64,000 nt of DNA from Paenibacillus lignilyticus (GCF_017942085.1 NZ_JAGKSP010000006.1:62001-126000), one strand, 5' to 3'. Positions 26,475 to 35,191 are shown, counted from the first letter of the stretch. The notes: generated by a model from the letters alone, not told the origin. Made by a program: numbers and translations.

Positions 26475-27257
26475 TTGACCCGAAACAAAGTCGAGATTTG
26501 TGGAGTGGATACCGCGAAACTGCCTGTCCTCACTAACGCGGAGATGCGGGAGCTATTTACCGCATTGCAAACGCAGAATGAGTGGGCAGCAAGAGAGAAA
26601 TTAGTCAATGGCAACTTGAGGCTAGTGCTTAGTGTGATTCAACGGTTTAACAACCGCGGGGAATTCGTCGACGATCTCTTCCAAGTCGGCTGCATCGGCC
26701 TCATGAAAGCAATCGACAATTTCGATCTCAGTCAGAATGTTAAGTTTTCCACCTATGCGGTTCCGATGATTATCGGTGAAATCCGCCGTTATTTAAGGGA
26801 CAATAACCCGATTCGCGTGTCGCGCTCATTGCGTGATATCGCGTATAAGGCACTGCAGGTAAGGGACAGCTTAACGAACAAAAACTCAAGGGAGCCGACG
26901 ATTTTTGAAATTTCCGAGGCGCTGAACGTTCCGAAGGAGGATGTCGTTTTTGCGCTCGATGCCATTCAAGACCCGGTATCATTGTTCGAACCGATTTATC
27001 ATGATGGGGGAGATCCCATCTATGTGATGGACCAAATCAGTGATGACAAAAACAAAGACGTGTCGTGGATTGAGGAGATCGCTCTTCGGGAAGCGATGCA
27101 CAAACTAAATGAACGCGAAAAAATGATTCTGTCGATGCGTTTCTTCGAAGGGAAAACGCAAATGGAGGTAGCCGACGAAATCGGCATCTCACAGGCGCAA
27201 GTATCCCGGCTCGAGAAATCCGCGATTCAACAGATGCAGAAGCATGTTAAAACGTAA
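26475..27257 (+). CDS. sigG: RNA polymerase sporulation sigma factor sigma-G
   Basis: Late forespore sigma factor. With TTG 26475 as start (behind GGGAGGT at 26461) the protein is 260 residues, the same length as B. subtilis SigG, and begins with the family-typical TRNKVEICGVDTAKLPVL. An ATG-free open frame extends upstream to 26358 but carries no ribosome site. Region 2 (GCIGLMKAIDNFDLSQNVKFSTYAV), region 3, and region 4 with the helix-turn-helix EVADEIGISQAQVSRLEK are complete. The usual neighbour sigE is 6.2 kb upstream, so sigG must be driven by its own promoter; none was firmly identified. Confidence 0.97.
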   Translation: MTRNKVEICGVDTAKLPVLTNAEMRELFTALQTQNEWAAREKLVNGNLRLVLSVIQRFNNRGEFVDDLFQVGCIGLMKAIDNFDLSQNVKFSTYAVPMIIGEIRRYLRDNNPIRVSRSLRDIAYKALQVRDSLTNKNSREPTIFEISEALNVPKEDVVFALDAIQDPVSLFEPIYHDGGDPIYVMDQISDDKNKDVSWIEEIALREAMHKLNEREKMILSMRFFEGKTQMEVADEIGISQAQVSRLEKSAIQQMQKHVKT

Positions 27258-27273
27258 CCTAACCAAAAGTGAA

Positions 27274-27297
27274 ACGGCGCCCAGCGCCGTTTTTTTG
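27274..27297 (+). terminator. Terminator after sigG
   Basis: ACGGCGC and GCGCCGT form a 7-bp GC-rich stem around CCA, followed by seven T. Confidence 0.9.
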
Positions 27298-27333
27298 CTT
27301 TATCACCGAGCAGCTATTATTACGGGCAAGCAG

Positions 27334-27361
27334 GACATTTTGCCCATTTGGCACATATAGT
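27334..27361 (+). promoter_or_regulatory. Candidate sigma-E-type promoter for ylmC
   Basis: GACATTT at 27334-27340 and CATATAGT at 27354-27361 are 13 bases apart, resembling the sigma-E consensus (KMATATT, 13-15 bases, CATACAMT). It would make the first gene of the ylm cluster sporulation-responsive. Weak match. Confidence 0.3.
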
Positions 27362-27408
27362 GATAATAAGGTGATGAGCAGTTCTTTCGGAAGCGTGGTG
27401 AACGGTTA

Positions 27409-27684
27409 ATGAAAATTTCGGATTTTCAGACGAAGGATGTTATCAATATCGTTGATGGACGCAAGCTGGGGCAGGTTAGTGACTTGGAGCTGGATTTGCG
27501 GCAGGGACGCATTGATTCCATCGTTGTACCGAACTATTCCCGTTTCTTCGGCTTGTTCGGCGGTGGCACAGACGTGGTGATCCCTTGGCGAAATATTGTG
27601 AAGATCGGCACCGATGTCGTACTCGTACGGATTGATGATGCGAAGGTGTACAAGACGGAGGAAGACGATGTGCAGGTTCGATAA
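27409..27684 (+). CDS. ylmC: PRC-barrel protein of the YlmC/YmxH sporulation family
   Basis: A 91-residue single PRC-barrel domain protein, the full length of the family, which is found in spore formers; the molecular role is not established. Recognisable stretches are KISDFQTKDVINI, GQVSDLELDL and TDVVIPWRNIVKIG. ATG 27409 follows a modest purine stretch in GGTGAACGG. It opens the ylm cluster and is separated from sigG by a terminator. Confidence 0.85.
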   Translation: MKISDFQTKDVINIVDGRKLGQVSDLELDLRQGRIDSIVVPNYSRFFGLFGGGTDVVIPWRNIVKIGTDVVLVRIDDAKVYKTEEDDVQVR

Positions 27685-27711
27685 GCGCACCGCTCTGTCG
27701 TTTAATAGGAG

Positions 27712-27739
27712 CCTTGCGAGCGGAAGGCTGCTCGCAAGG
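27712..27739 (+). promoter_or_regulatory. Perfect 10-bp hairpin before pgeF
   Basis: CCTTGCGAGC (27712-27721) and GCTCGCAAGG (27730-27739) form a perfect stem around an 8-nt loop. There is no T-run. It lies about 45 bases before the pgeF start and may be a weak attenuator or mRNA-stabilising element. Confidence 0.55.
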
Positions 27740-27782
27740 AGGCTGCCAAGCGTGGTACACTGGGAGTTGAGGTGATGGAAGC

Positions 27783-28631
27783 ATGGAACCGTTTAAACTT
27801 GTTGATGCAGCGAAGAGCCCTTCGCTTTTTTTATTGCCGCAATGGATAGAGCGGTTTGACGGGCTGACCGTCGGATTCTCCGGAAGGGAAGGCGGCGTAA
27901 GCGGCGCGCCTTGGCAATCGCTGAATTGCGGCCTCCATGTAGGGGACGCACCGGATGATGTTGTACGCAATCGCGGCCTGCTCGCGGAGACGCTAGGCTG
28001 GCCATTTGAAGCTTGGACCTGTGCGGAGCAGGTGCACGGCAATCACGTCCATATTGTAGAAGCGGGTGATCGCGGCAAGGGCAGAGCGAGCCGTGATTCT
28101 TCGATTGCAGACGCCGACGCACTTGTGACCGATCAGAAGAATATATTGCTGACTTCCTTCTACGCGGATTGTGTGCCGCTGTATTTCTTCGATCCCGTTC
28201 GTGAAGTCATTGCGCTTGCTCATGCCGGCTGGAAAGGGACCGTACTGGAAATAGCCAGGTTGACCGTTGAACGAATGGTTTCGACCTTCGGCTGCGATGC
28301 CGCGTCCATCCAAGCGGCAATTGGTCCTTCCATCGGGATGTGCTGCTACGAAGTAAACGATGTCGTGCTGGATCGCGTACTGCCGCTCATCGCTGACCTG
28401 AATGCGAATCCTGCAGACATGGTGGAGCCGACCAGCGAAGGAAAAGCTCGGATAAACTTGAAAGAATTGAACCGACAGATTATGATAAAAGCAGGAATTT
28501 TGCCGAGTCGTATCGAATGTTCAGAGTGGTGCACCGGTTGTGCGACGAATCTGTTCTTCTCTCACCGAGTGGAAGGCGGATCGACAGGCCGAATGGTGAG
28601 TTGGATCGGCATGAAAGAAGGAGACAAGTAA
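27783..28631 (+). CDS. pgeF: Peptidoglycan editing factor PgeF (YlmD/YfiH, laccase-domain family)
   Basis: A 282-residue cytoplasmic protein of the multicopper-polyphenol-oxidase (DUF152) family. Family members show purine nucleoside phosphorylase activity, and E. coli YfiH limits misincorporation of L-Ser into the stem peptide. Key stretches are GGVSGAPWQSLNCGLHVGD, a Cys in FYADCVPLYF, HAGWKGT with its metal-binding histidine, GPSIGMCCYEV, and a late CSEWCTG. ATG 27783 follows GAGGTGA at 27769. The gene is the B. subtilis ylmD position, before ylmE. Function by family; the exact substrate in Bacillota is open. Confidence 0.9.
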   Translation: MEPFKLVDAAKSPSLFLLPQWIERFDGLTVGFSGREGGVSGAPWQSLNCGLHVGDAPDDVVRNRGLLAETLGWPFEAWTCAEQVHGNHVHIVEAGDRGKGRASRDSSIADADALVTDQKNILLTSFYADCVPLYFFDPVREVIALAHAGWKGTVLEIARLTVERMVSTFGCDAASIQAAIGPSIGMCCYEVNDVVLDRVLPLIADLNANPADMVEPTSEGKARINLKELNRQIMIKAGILPSRIECSEWCTGCATNLFFSHRVEGGSTGRMVSWIGMKEGDK

Positions 28632-28634
28632 GGC

Positions 28635-29360
28635 GTGACGACTTTATCACAGCGTATTGAAGATGTAGAACGGCGGTTGGCGGAAGCATGCGCAAGAAGC
28701 GGCCGTCGGCGTTCGGAGATCGAACTGATTGCAGTAACGAAGTACGTGGGCGTACCGCAGACGCAAGCGGTCCTGCAGCAAGGTCTCGTTCATATGGGGG
28801 AGAACCGCTGGCAGGATGCCGCAGAGAAGTGGAACGCGATCACGGGCAGCCGGTGGGATGCAAGCTTAGACCATGCGCCGTCCGGACAAGCTGTATGGCA
28901 CTTCATTGGGTCACTGCAAACGAATAAGGTTAAAGAAGTCATAGGGAAATTTACATACATTCATTCCTTGGATCGTCTTTCATTAGCGGAGGCAATCGAG
29001 CGTAAGGCCGCGCAGCTCGATATCAAGGTGCCTTGCTTTATTCAGGTCAATGTATCCGGAGAAGACAGCAAGCATGGCCTTCAGCCTGAAGAACTGATCC
29101 CTTTCGCCAAGCAGTTAGTGGCCTTTCCTCATATCGAGCCGGTTGGGCTGATGACGATGGCGCCGCTTGACGGCGAAGCCGAGCAATCCCGACCCGTATT
29201 TCGCGGGTTAAGACAGCTTCGTGATGAACTGAATCGAAGCGCTGTATTGAGCAAGCAGGTCGACGGTTTGTCGATGGGCATGTCGGGGGATTTCGAGGTT
29301 GCTGTAGAAGAAGGCGCAACATGGTTAAGATTAGGCACGGTACTGGTTGGTCACAGCTAA
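28635..29360 (+). CDS. ylmE: PLP homeostasis protein, YggS/YlmE family
   Basis: A 241-residue pyridoxal-phosphate-binding TIM-barrel protein without known catalytic activity; YggS homologues buffer PLP and affect amino-acid pools. The PLP lysine lies in IELIAVTKYV (about residue 36). Further family stretches are MGENRWQ, WHFIGSLQTNKVK and GLSMGMSGDFEVAVEEGATWLRLGT (the phosphate-binding end). The start is GTG 28635, four bases after the pgeF stop, with AGGAG at about 28618. It lies upstream of sepF, as in other Gram-positive bacteria. Confidence 0.92.
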   Translation: MTTLSQRIEDVERRLAEACARSGRRRSEIELIAVTKYVGVPQTQAVLQQGLVHMGENRWQDAAEKWNAITGSRWDASLDHAPSGQAVWHFIGSLQTNKVKEVIGKFTYIHSLDRLSLAEAIERKAAQLDIKVPCFIQVNVSGEDSKHGLQPEELIPFAKQLVAFPHIEPVGLMTMAPLDGEAEQSRPVFRGLRQLRDELNRSAVLSKQVDGLSMGMSGDFEVAVEEGATWLRLGTVLVGHS

Positions 29361-29421
29361 GGATGCGTTTCAGCAAGCGAAGACCTGGAATGCAAATTAA
29401 TAGGGAAAGAGGGCGACGGGC

Positions 29422-29868
29422 ATGATGAACAAATTTATGAGTTTTCTCGGCCTGCAAGAGGAAGAGGAAGTCGTAGAGCGTGAACGAATTGACAATCATG
29501 ACGAACAAGATAATGAAACTTCTCCCTTTGAGCAACGTAAACAACCTGCAAAGGGAAATAATATCGTCAGTATTCATTCGCAGAAGAATGTGCGCGTTAT
29601 TCTGAACGAACCCCGTTCGTACGAAGAAGCACAGGATATTGCGGACCATTTGCGCTCGCGTCGTTCAGTCGTTGTGAACCTGCAGCGCGTTCGTTCGGAT
29701 CAAGCCGTGAGAATCGTTGATTTTCTCAGCGGTACGATTTATGCGTTGAACGGCGGCATTTCAAAGCTTGGTCCTAATATTTTTCTTTGCACGCCTGACT
29801 CGGTTGAAATTCAAGGCGCAATAACGGAAATGCTGGCAGATGAGCAAGATTACAAAAAAATGAGGTGA
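29422..29868 (+). CDS. sepF: Cell division protein SepF
   Basis: FtsZ-binding membrane anchor and septum organiser, 148 residues. The N-terminal segment MNKFMSFLGLQ is the amphipathic membrane helix, followed by an acidic linker (15-50) and the ring-forming SepF/DUF552 domain (about 60-145) with RSYEEAQDIADHL and FLSGTIYALNGGISKLG. The start is ATG 29422 or 29425, with AAAGAGGG at about 29406. It partners the ftsZ product encoded upstream. Confidence 0.95.
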   Translation: MMNKFMSFLGLQEEEEVVERERIDNHDEQDNETSPFEQRKQPAKGNNIVSIHSQKNVRVILNEPRSYEEAQDIADHLRSRRSVVVNLQRVRSDQAVRIVDFLSGTIYALNGGISKLGPNIFLCTPDSVEIQGAITEMLADEQDYKKMR

Positions 29869-29875
29869 CCTTGAG

Positions 29876-30139
29876 TTGGACGTGGCAAATTTAATCTTAA
29901 CCCTATCACAGATTTATCAGTATATGATCATTGCTTACGTGCTGTTGTCATGGCTGCCGAGCCTGCGTGAGAGCTTTATCGGCGAATTGCTGGGTAAATT
30001 GGTTGAGCCGTATTTGGCTCCATTCCGCAGATTTATCCCGAATATCGGCGGAGTGATTGATATCTCCCCGATCGTTGCCCTGTTTGCACTTCGTTTCGTG
30101 GCCTTGGGACTGATTTCGGTCATCGAGATGTTTATCTAA
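29876..30139 (+). CDS. ylmG: YggT-family membrane protein YlmG
   Basis: An 87-residue protein with two hydrophobic helices (about 5-25 and 62-84) separated by a YggT loop containing LVEPYLAPFRRFIP. The family is linked to division and, in plastids, nucleoid distribution; its mechanism is unknown. The start is TTG 29876, 7 bases after GAGGTGA, which overlaps the sepF stop. The stop overlaps the ylmH start by one base (TAATG). Confidence 0.92.
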   Translation: MDVANLILTLSQIYQYMIIAYVLLSWLPSLRESFIGELLGKLVEPYLAPFRRFIPNIGGVIDISPIVALFALRFVALGLISVIEMFI

Positions 30140-30921
30140 TGAAAAATGAAATTTATGTCCATTTCCATCCGGATGAGCGGCCCTTCGTGGACCGCGCCTC
30201 GGAATGGATAGAACGAGCAGCATTCGGTCACGAAGTGAAAGTGACCGATTTTCTCGATCCAAGACAGGCCGATATCGTAGCGTCGCTGGTGAATCGGCGT
30301 GCGGATGTTGGTCTTCGCTTTGTAGGCGGCTATGAAGGCGCTGAGCGCAGAAGGGCTATCATAGCACCCGATTACCGCGATCTTGAAAGTGAGCCCGAGG
30401 GGATTGCCTTAATCGAAGTGACCGGCGGTACGCAAGGTCATTTGGAGCTGGATCATGGGGATTACCTAGGCGCACTTCTGGGTCTGGGCATCAAGCGTGA
30501 TCGCATCGGTGATCTTCATGTCCATGAGGATAGCTGCCATTGTTTAGTCGTATCGGAAATTGCAGATTATATTAATATTCATTTGCGACAAGTCCACCGT
30601 GTTCATGTCCTAACGGACATCCTTCCTCTTCATCAGCTGCGGCCGGCGGTTTCCGCAATGGAGGAGATGAATTTGTCGGTGGCTTCTTTGCGTCTTGACG
30701 GTATTGCCAGCGATGTACATCGCATCAGCCGTACCAAGATCGTGGATCCCATCAGAGCCGGAAGATGCCGCGTCAATTGGAAAGTAGAAGAGGATCCTTC
30801 CACGCCATTAAAGGAAGGCGACGTCGTTTCGATGCAGGGGCTTGGCCGTTTCAAAGTACTTGTTGTAGAGGGGATTACGAAAAAAGGCAGAGTTCGGGTC
30901 AAAATCGGCAAATTTATCTAA
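30139..30921 (+). CDS. ylmH: S4-domain RNA-binding protein YlmH
   Basis: A 260-residue RNA-binding protein. The N-terminal two-thirds holds the YlmH-specific domain (with VHFHPDERPFVDRA and LGLGIKRDRIGDLHV), and the C-terminal S4 domain (about 185-250) shows LRLDGIASDVHRISRTK and KEGDVVSMQGLGRFKV. B. subtilis YlmH binds stalled 50S subunits in ribosome-associated quality control, which is the best functional guide. ATG 30139 overlaps the ylmG stop. It sits between ylmG and divIVA, the conserved order. Confidence 0.93.
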   Translation: MKNEIYVHFHPDERPFVDRASEWIERAAFGHEVKVTDFLDPRQADIVASLVNRRADVGLRFVGGYEGAERRRAIIAPDYRDLESEPEGIALIEVTGGTQGHLELDHGDYLGALLGLGIKRDRIGDLHVHEDSCHCLVVSEIADYINIHLRQVHRVHVLTDILPLHQLRPAVSAMEEMNLSVASLRLDGIASDVHRISRTKIVDPIRAGRCRVNWKVEEDPSTPLKEGDVVSMQGLGRFKVLVVEGITKKGRVRVKIGKFI

Positions 30922-31052
30922 TCGTTTGCAGGAAAATGGCTCCATCTGTCGAAATTAGAAGTAAACTCAGGAAGGATACGGCTTAAGGCGCTAGTCCCAG
31001 ACGGGGATGGCCTAAGCTTGATCCCCTTCGACTACAATCAGGAGGTGCGCCA

Positions 31053-31550
31053 ATGCCGCTTACGCCATTGGACATACATAACAAGGAATTTGGCAGACGA
31101 CTTCGCGGGTACGATGAAGATGAAGTAAATGAATTTCTGGATCAAGTCATTAAAGACTATGAGGCGCTCATTCGCGAGAACAAGGAAATTCAGAATCAAG
31201 CACTATCCTTGCAGGAGAAGCTGAATCATTTCTCCAACATTGAAGAAACGCTGAGCAAAACAATCATTGTGGCGCAGGAAGCGGCTGATGAAGTGAGAAG
31301 CAATGCGAAGAAAGAAGCGCAGCTGATCGTCAAAGAAGCCGAGAAGAATGCTGACCGCATCATTAATGAGTCGCTTAGCAAATCCCGTAAAGTGGCACTA
31401 GAGGTGGAGGAGCTGCGTAAACAAGCTTCGATCTATCGCGCCAGATTCCGGACGCTCGTGGAAGCACAGCTTGAGCTGCTGAGCCACGACAGCTGGGACA
31501 CATTGGATGGTCCGGCCAGCTTAACAAGCGAAATCGTTCGCGGCGTGTAA
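31053..31550 (+). CDS. divIVA: Cell-pole/septum organiser DivIVA
   Basis: Coiled-coil protein that binds negatively curved membranes at poles and septa and recruits partners. The 165-residue protein has the lipid-binding N-terminal domain (LTPLDIHNKEFGRRLRGYDE, with the basic tip) followed by a long coiled coil (about 30-150) and a short tail. ATG 31053 has AGGAGGTG at 31041. It closes the ylm division cluster, and ileS follows as in many Bacillota. Confidence 0.95.
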   Translation: MPLTPLDIHNKEFGRRLRGYDEDEVNEFLDQVIKDYEALIRENKEIQNQALSLQEKLNHFSNIEETLSKTIIVAQEAADEVRSNAKKEAQLIVKEAEKNADRIINESLSKSRKVALEVEELRKQASIYRARFRTLVEAQLELLSHDSWDTLDGPASLTSEIVRGV

Positions 31551-31568
31551 TTATTTGTTGCGATCGGT

Positions 31569-31597
31569 TTGACAATTGTTTAGGAATCGCGTATAAA
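31569..31597 (+). promoter_or_regulatory. Sigma-A promoter of the ileS T-box transcript
   Basis: TTGACA at 31569, a 17-base spacer, and TATAAA at 31592. It starts just after the divIVA stop and would begin transcription near 31604. Confidence 0.85.
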
Positions 31598-31603
31598 TGG
31601 TAA

Positions 31604-31938
31604 TAATCAATCTATACGATCAGTTCGTTGACGAGAACGAGTACGTTTCTGTAAGCACTCCAGAGAGCCGGTAATTGCTGAAAGCCGGTGTGTGAACAGT
31701 TGCGGAATATCCTCTCCGAGAAGTACTGCCTAACCTTATGGCTGCCATAAGCAGTAAGCAGTTCCGGAAGTCCACCGTTATTGGGAACTCGGATGCATGC
31801 ATCCGTGACGAAGGTGCCAAGCATAGCGGCGCGTCCATTCTCCGGTAGAGAACGGTGATGAAGAACGCAGCTGTACTTGGAACAAGGGTGGTATCGCGAG
31901 CTATAGTCTCGTCCCTTTACAGGGGCGGGGCTTTTTTT
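31604..31938 (+). promoter_or_regulatory. T-box riboswitch (isoleucine) controlling ileS
   Basis: Uncharged-tRNA-sensing leader. The AGAGAG/CCGG stem I elements lie around 31660-31690, and the likely specifier codon ATC (Ile) is at 31709-31711 in GGAATATCC. The T-box core AAGGGTGGTATCGCG is at 31884-31898. The terminator hairpin (31906-31930) has an AGGGGCGGGG right arm followed by seven T. Uncharged tRNA-Ile is expected to stabilise the antiterminator and allow ileS expression. Confidence 0.93.
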
Positions 31939-31970
31939 ATTTTCCAGGAGAACGAAAGGGGTATGAGCAT

Positions 31971-34900
31971 ATGCAACGCGTCGATGTCAAAGAGAAAGCA
32001 AGAAGTCGGGACTCTAGAGTGCTGGCCAAGTGGAGAGAAGAAGAGACGTTCAAGCAGTCGATCACAAACCGGGAAGGCAAGCCGAATTTTGTTTTCTATG
32101 AAGGACCGCCGACCGCGAACGGAGCTCCGCATATCGGTCACGTGCTGGGACGCGTAATCAAAGACTTCATCTGCCGCTACAAGACGATGGATGGCTATCG
32201 CGTCGTTCGTAAAGCAGGCTGGGACACGCATGGATTGCCGGTTGAGCTTGGCGTTGAGAAGCAGCTTGGCATCTCCGGTAAACAGGAAATCGAGAAATAC
32301 GGCGTAGAAGCCTTCATCACGAAGTGCAAAAACAGCGTATTCGAATATGAGCGTCAATGGCGTGAATTGACTGAAGCGATCGGCTATTGGACCAACATGG
32401 ACGATCCGTACATCACGCTGAACAACAACTACATCGAGAGTGTTTGGAATATTTTATCGACGATCCATGGCAAAGGACTGCTGTACCGCGGTCACCGCGT
32501 TAGCCCTTATTGCCCATGCTGCCAAACCACACTAAGCTCGCATGAGGTTGCGCAAGGGTATGAGGATGTTAAGGACCTTAGTGCTACTGTGAAATTCAAG
32601 CTTGCAGACTCCGATGAGTACGTGCTGGCTTGGACGACAACACCTTGGACACTGCCGGCGAACGTTGCGCTTGCCGTTAATCCGAATTTGGATTACGCGC
32701 GCGTGCTGAAGGACGGTCAAGTTTATTTCGTCGCTGAAGCGCTTGTCGAGAGCGTAATGAAAGGCGACTTCGTTATCCAATCGACTGTAAAAGGTGCCGA
32801 GCTGGTCGGCAAGAAATACGAGCCGCCATTCAAATACGCACAAATCGAGAATGGCCACTTCGTCATCCCGGGCGACTTCGTCAGCGATACGAGCGGTACA
32901 GGTATCGTCCACATTGCTCCTGCACATGGTGAAGACGACTACAAGGCAGCTCGCCAGAACGGCGTCAGCTTCTTGAACGTGGTCGACAATGCGGGGCGTT
33001 ATATCGATGTTGTTACGGATCTGGCCGGTCGTTTCGTGAAAGAATGCGATGTCGACATTGTCAAAATGTTAAGCGAACGCGGCTTGCTCTTCTCCAAAGA
33101 GCGTTATGAGCACAGCTATCCGTTCTGCTGGCGCTGCAAAACGCCGCTGATCTATTATGCGACAGACAGCTGGTTTATCGAAACGACTGCGGTGAAGGAT
33201 CAGTTGATCGCGAACAACGCAGGCGTGGAATGGTACCCGGGCCACATCCGTGAAGGGCGTTTCGGTAAATTCCTCGAGGACTTGGTGGATTGGAATATCA
33301 GCCGTAACCGCTATTGGGGAACACCGCTTAATGTGTGGATTTGCGATAGCTGCGGCGGACAGCATTCGCCGGGCAGCAGAGCGGACCTGGTTGCGCGTTC
33401 CACAACGCCAATCTCGGAAGACATTGAGCTTCATAAGCCGTACGTAGATGAAGTGAAGCTGCACTGCCCGCACTGCGAAGGCGGTATCATGACGCGGACT
33501 TCCGAAGTCGTCGACGTTTGGTTCGACAGCGGTTCGATGCCATTCGCGCAATACCATCAGCCGTTTGAGAAGCAAGAAATCTTCGCTGAGCAATATCCGG
33601 CGGACATCATCTGCGAAGGCATTGACCAAACGCGCGGCTGGTTCTTCAGCTTGCTGGCTGTATCTACGCTGTATAACGGTAAAGCACCGTACAAGGCGGT
33701 TATTTCCACCGGCCATATTCTGGATGAGAACGGACAGAAGATGTCCAAATCCAAAGGGAATGTTATCGACCCTTGGGAAATCATCAACGAATATGGTACG
33801 GACGCATTCCGCTGGGCGCTGCTCGCTGACAGCGCGCCGTGGAACAGCAAACGCTTCTCGCGTGGCATTGTAGGCGAAGCTAAATCCAAAGTGATCGATA
33901 CGATCGTCAATACGCATGCTTTCTTCGCGCTTTATGCATCGATCGACGGTTATGATCCTGCCGCGCAACCGGCTCGCGTATCCGCGAATAAGCTGGATCG
34001 CTGGATTGTTTCCCGCTTGAACAGCTTAACTGCGCAAGTGAACAAGAGCCTATCTGTCTATGACTTCCTCAATGCTGCGAAAGGCATTGAAACCTTTGTC
34101 GATGAAATGAGCAATTGGTACATCCGCCGTTCCCGCGACCGTTTCTGGGGCAGCGGTCTGACCGATGACAAGCTGGATGCGTATGGCACATTGCGTACGG
34201 TCCTGCTTACGATTTCTCGTCTCATCGCACCGTTTGCGCCACTTGTAGCCGAAGATGTGTATACGAATCTCGGAGATGGCAGCAGCGTGCATCTGGCGGA
34301 TTACCCGAAAGCCGATGAAGCGGCAATCGATGAAACGCTGGAGCGCGATATGGAAACAGCGAGACAAATCGTTGAGCTGGCCCGGAATGTCCGCAATGAA
34401 ACGGGCATCAAAACACGTCAGCCGCTATCGGAGCTTATCGTAGCGCTTGACAACGAATTTGACCTAACCCCTTATGAAGCGATCATCAAGGATGAAATTA
34501 ATGTGAAGTCGATCACGATTGCGAGCGGCGACACCGGCTTCGTTGACTTTGCGTTTAAGCTGAATCTCAAGGTAGCCGGCAAAAAGTACGGTAAACATGT
34601 CGGACCGATCCAAGGTTACTTGAAGTCGCTGACTCCGGAGCAAACGAGCGGGATAATGAAAGCAGGCGTGCTCACATTCGCGTCACCGGACGGCGAGTCG
34701 CTGGAGATCGCTCTGGATGAGCTGCTTGTGGAGAAGCAAGCTAAATCCGGTTTTGCTTCGGCATCGGGCTACAACTTAACGGTTGCCATCAATACCGATA
34801 TCACGCCTGAGCTGGAGCAGGAAGGTTTGGTTCGGGAAGTGATCCGCGCTGTACAGGATACCCGTAAGAAGCTTGATCTTCCGATCGAGATGCGCGTTCA

Positions 34901-35066
34901 TCTCGTACTGGATGTCGATGCGGAGCTGCTTGCGGCACTGCAAGCCTTCGAGTCGGTGCTGTTCGAAAGCGTTCTGCTGCGCAGCGTGGAGTATGGCAGC
35001 CAAGCGGATATGGAACGTGTTTCTCTCGGAGACAAAGAGATTGGAATTTCGGTCGTAAGGGTATAG
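31971..35066 (+). CDS. ileS: Isoleucyl-tRNA synthetase, long (type 2, eukaryote-like) class
   Basis: Class I synthetase that charges tRNA-Ile. At 1031 residues it is about 100 longer than the standard bacterial enzyme. HIGH is HIGH at residues 54-57 within GPPTANGAPHIGH, and KMSKS is at 590-594 within KMSKSKGN. The CP1 editing domain is present (WTTTPWTLPANVAL, GTGIVHIAPAHGEDD). KMSKSKGN (rather than KMSKSLGN) and the absence of the C-terminal zinc-binding cysteines found in type 1 enzymes place it in the type 2 group, known for natural mupirocin tolerance. ATG 31971 follows AAAGGGG at 31955. It is controlled by the Ile T-box upstream and is the only ileS in the window. Confidence 0.96.
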   Translation: MQRVDVKEKARSRDSRVLAKWREEETFKQSITNREGKPNFVFYEGPPTANGAPHIGHVLGRVIKDFICRYKTMDGYRVVRKAGWDTHGLPVELGVEKQLGISGKQEIEKYGVEAFITKCKNSVFEYERQWRELTEAIGYWTNMDDPYITLNNNYIESVWNILSTIHGKGLLYRGHRVSPYCPCCQTTLSSHEVAQGYEDVKDLSATVKFKLADSDEYVLAWTTTPWTLPANVALAVNPNLDYARVLKDGQVYFVAEALVESVMKGDFVIQSTVKGAELVGKKYEPPFKYAQIENGHFVIPGDFVSDTSGTGIVHIAPAHGEDDYKAARQNGVSFLNVVDNAGRYIDVVTDLAGRFVKECDVDIVKMLSERGLLFSKERYEHSYPFCWRCKTPLIYYATDSWFIETTAVKDQLIANNAGVEWYPGHIREGRFGKFLEDLVDWNISRNRYWGTPLNVWICDSCGGQHSPGSRADLVARSTTPISEDIELHKPYVDEVKLHCPHCEGGIMTRTSEVVDVWFDSGSMPFAQYHQPFEKQEIFAEQYPADIICEGIDQTRGWFFSLLAVSTLYNGKAPYKAVISTGHILDENGQKMSKSKGNVIDPWEIINEYGTDAFRWALLADSAPWNSKRFSRGIVGEAKSKVIDTIVNTHAFFALYASIDGYDPAAQPARVSANKLDRWIVSRLNSLTAQVNKSLSVYDFLNAAKGIETFVDEMSNWYIRRSRDRFWGSGLTDDKLDAYGTLRTVLLTISRLIAPFAPLVAEDVYTNLGDGSSVHLADYPKADEAAIDETLERDMETARQIVELARNVRNETGIKTRQPLSELIVALDNEFDLTPYEAIIKDEINVKSITIASGDTGFVDFAFKLNLKVAGKKYGKHVGPIQGYLKSLTPEQTSGIMKAGVLTFASPDGESLEIALDELLVEKQAKSGFASASGYNLTVAINTDITPELEQEGLVREVIRAVQDTRKKLDLPIEMRVHLVLDVDAELLAALQAFESVLFESVLLRSVEYGSQADMERVSLGDKEIGISVVRV

Positions 35067-35079
35067 TAACCTCATAGCA

Positions 35080-35169
35080 GCAAACAACACGAACGCCCAT
35101 GAAGACGAACGGCGAGCGGCATATTTGCCGCTTCCGAACTGCTTCATGGGCGTCGCTCTTGTTTGCTTT
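35080..35169 (+). terminator. Large nested hairpin after ileS
   Basis: Three concentric inverted repeats: GCAAACAA (35080) with TTGTTTGC (ending 35166), CGCCCATGAAG (35094) with CTTCATGGGCG (ending 35152), and GCGGCA/TGCCGC at the centre. Only a short TTTA follows, so it may be a terminator or an mRNA 3'-end stabiliser. Confidence 0.6.
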
Positions 35170-35191
35170 AAGCCCTGGGGAGGGATCCTTC

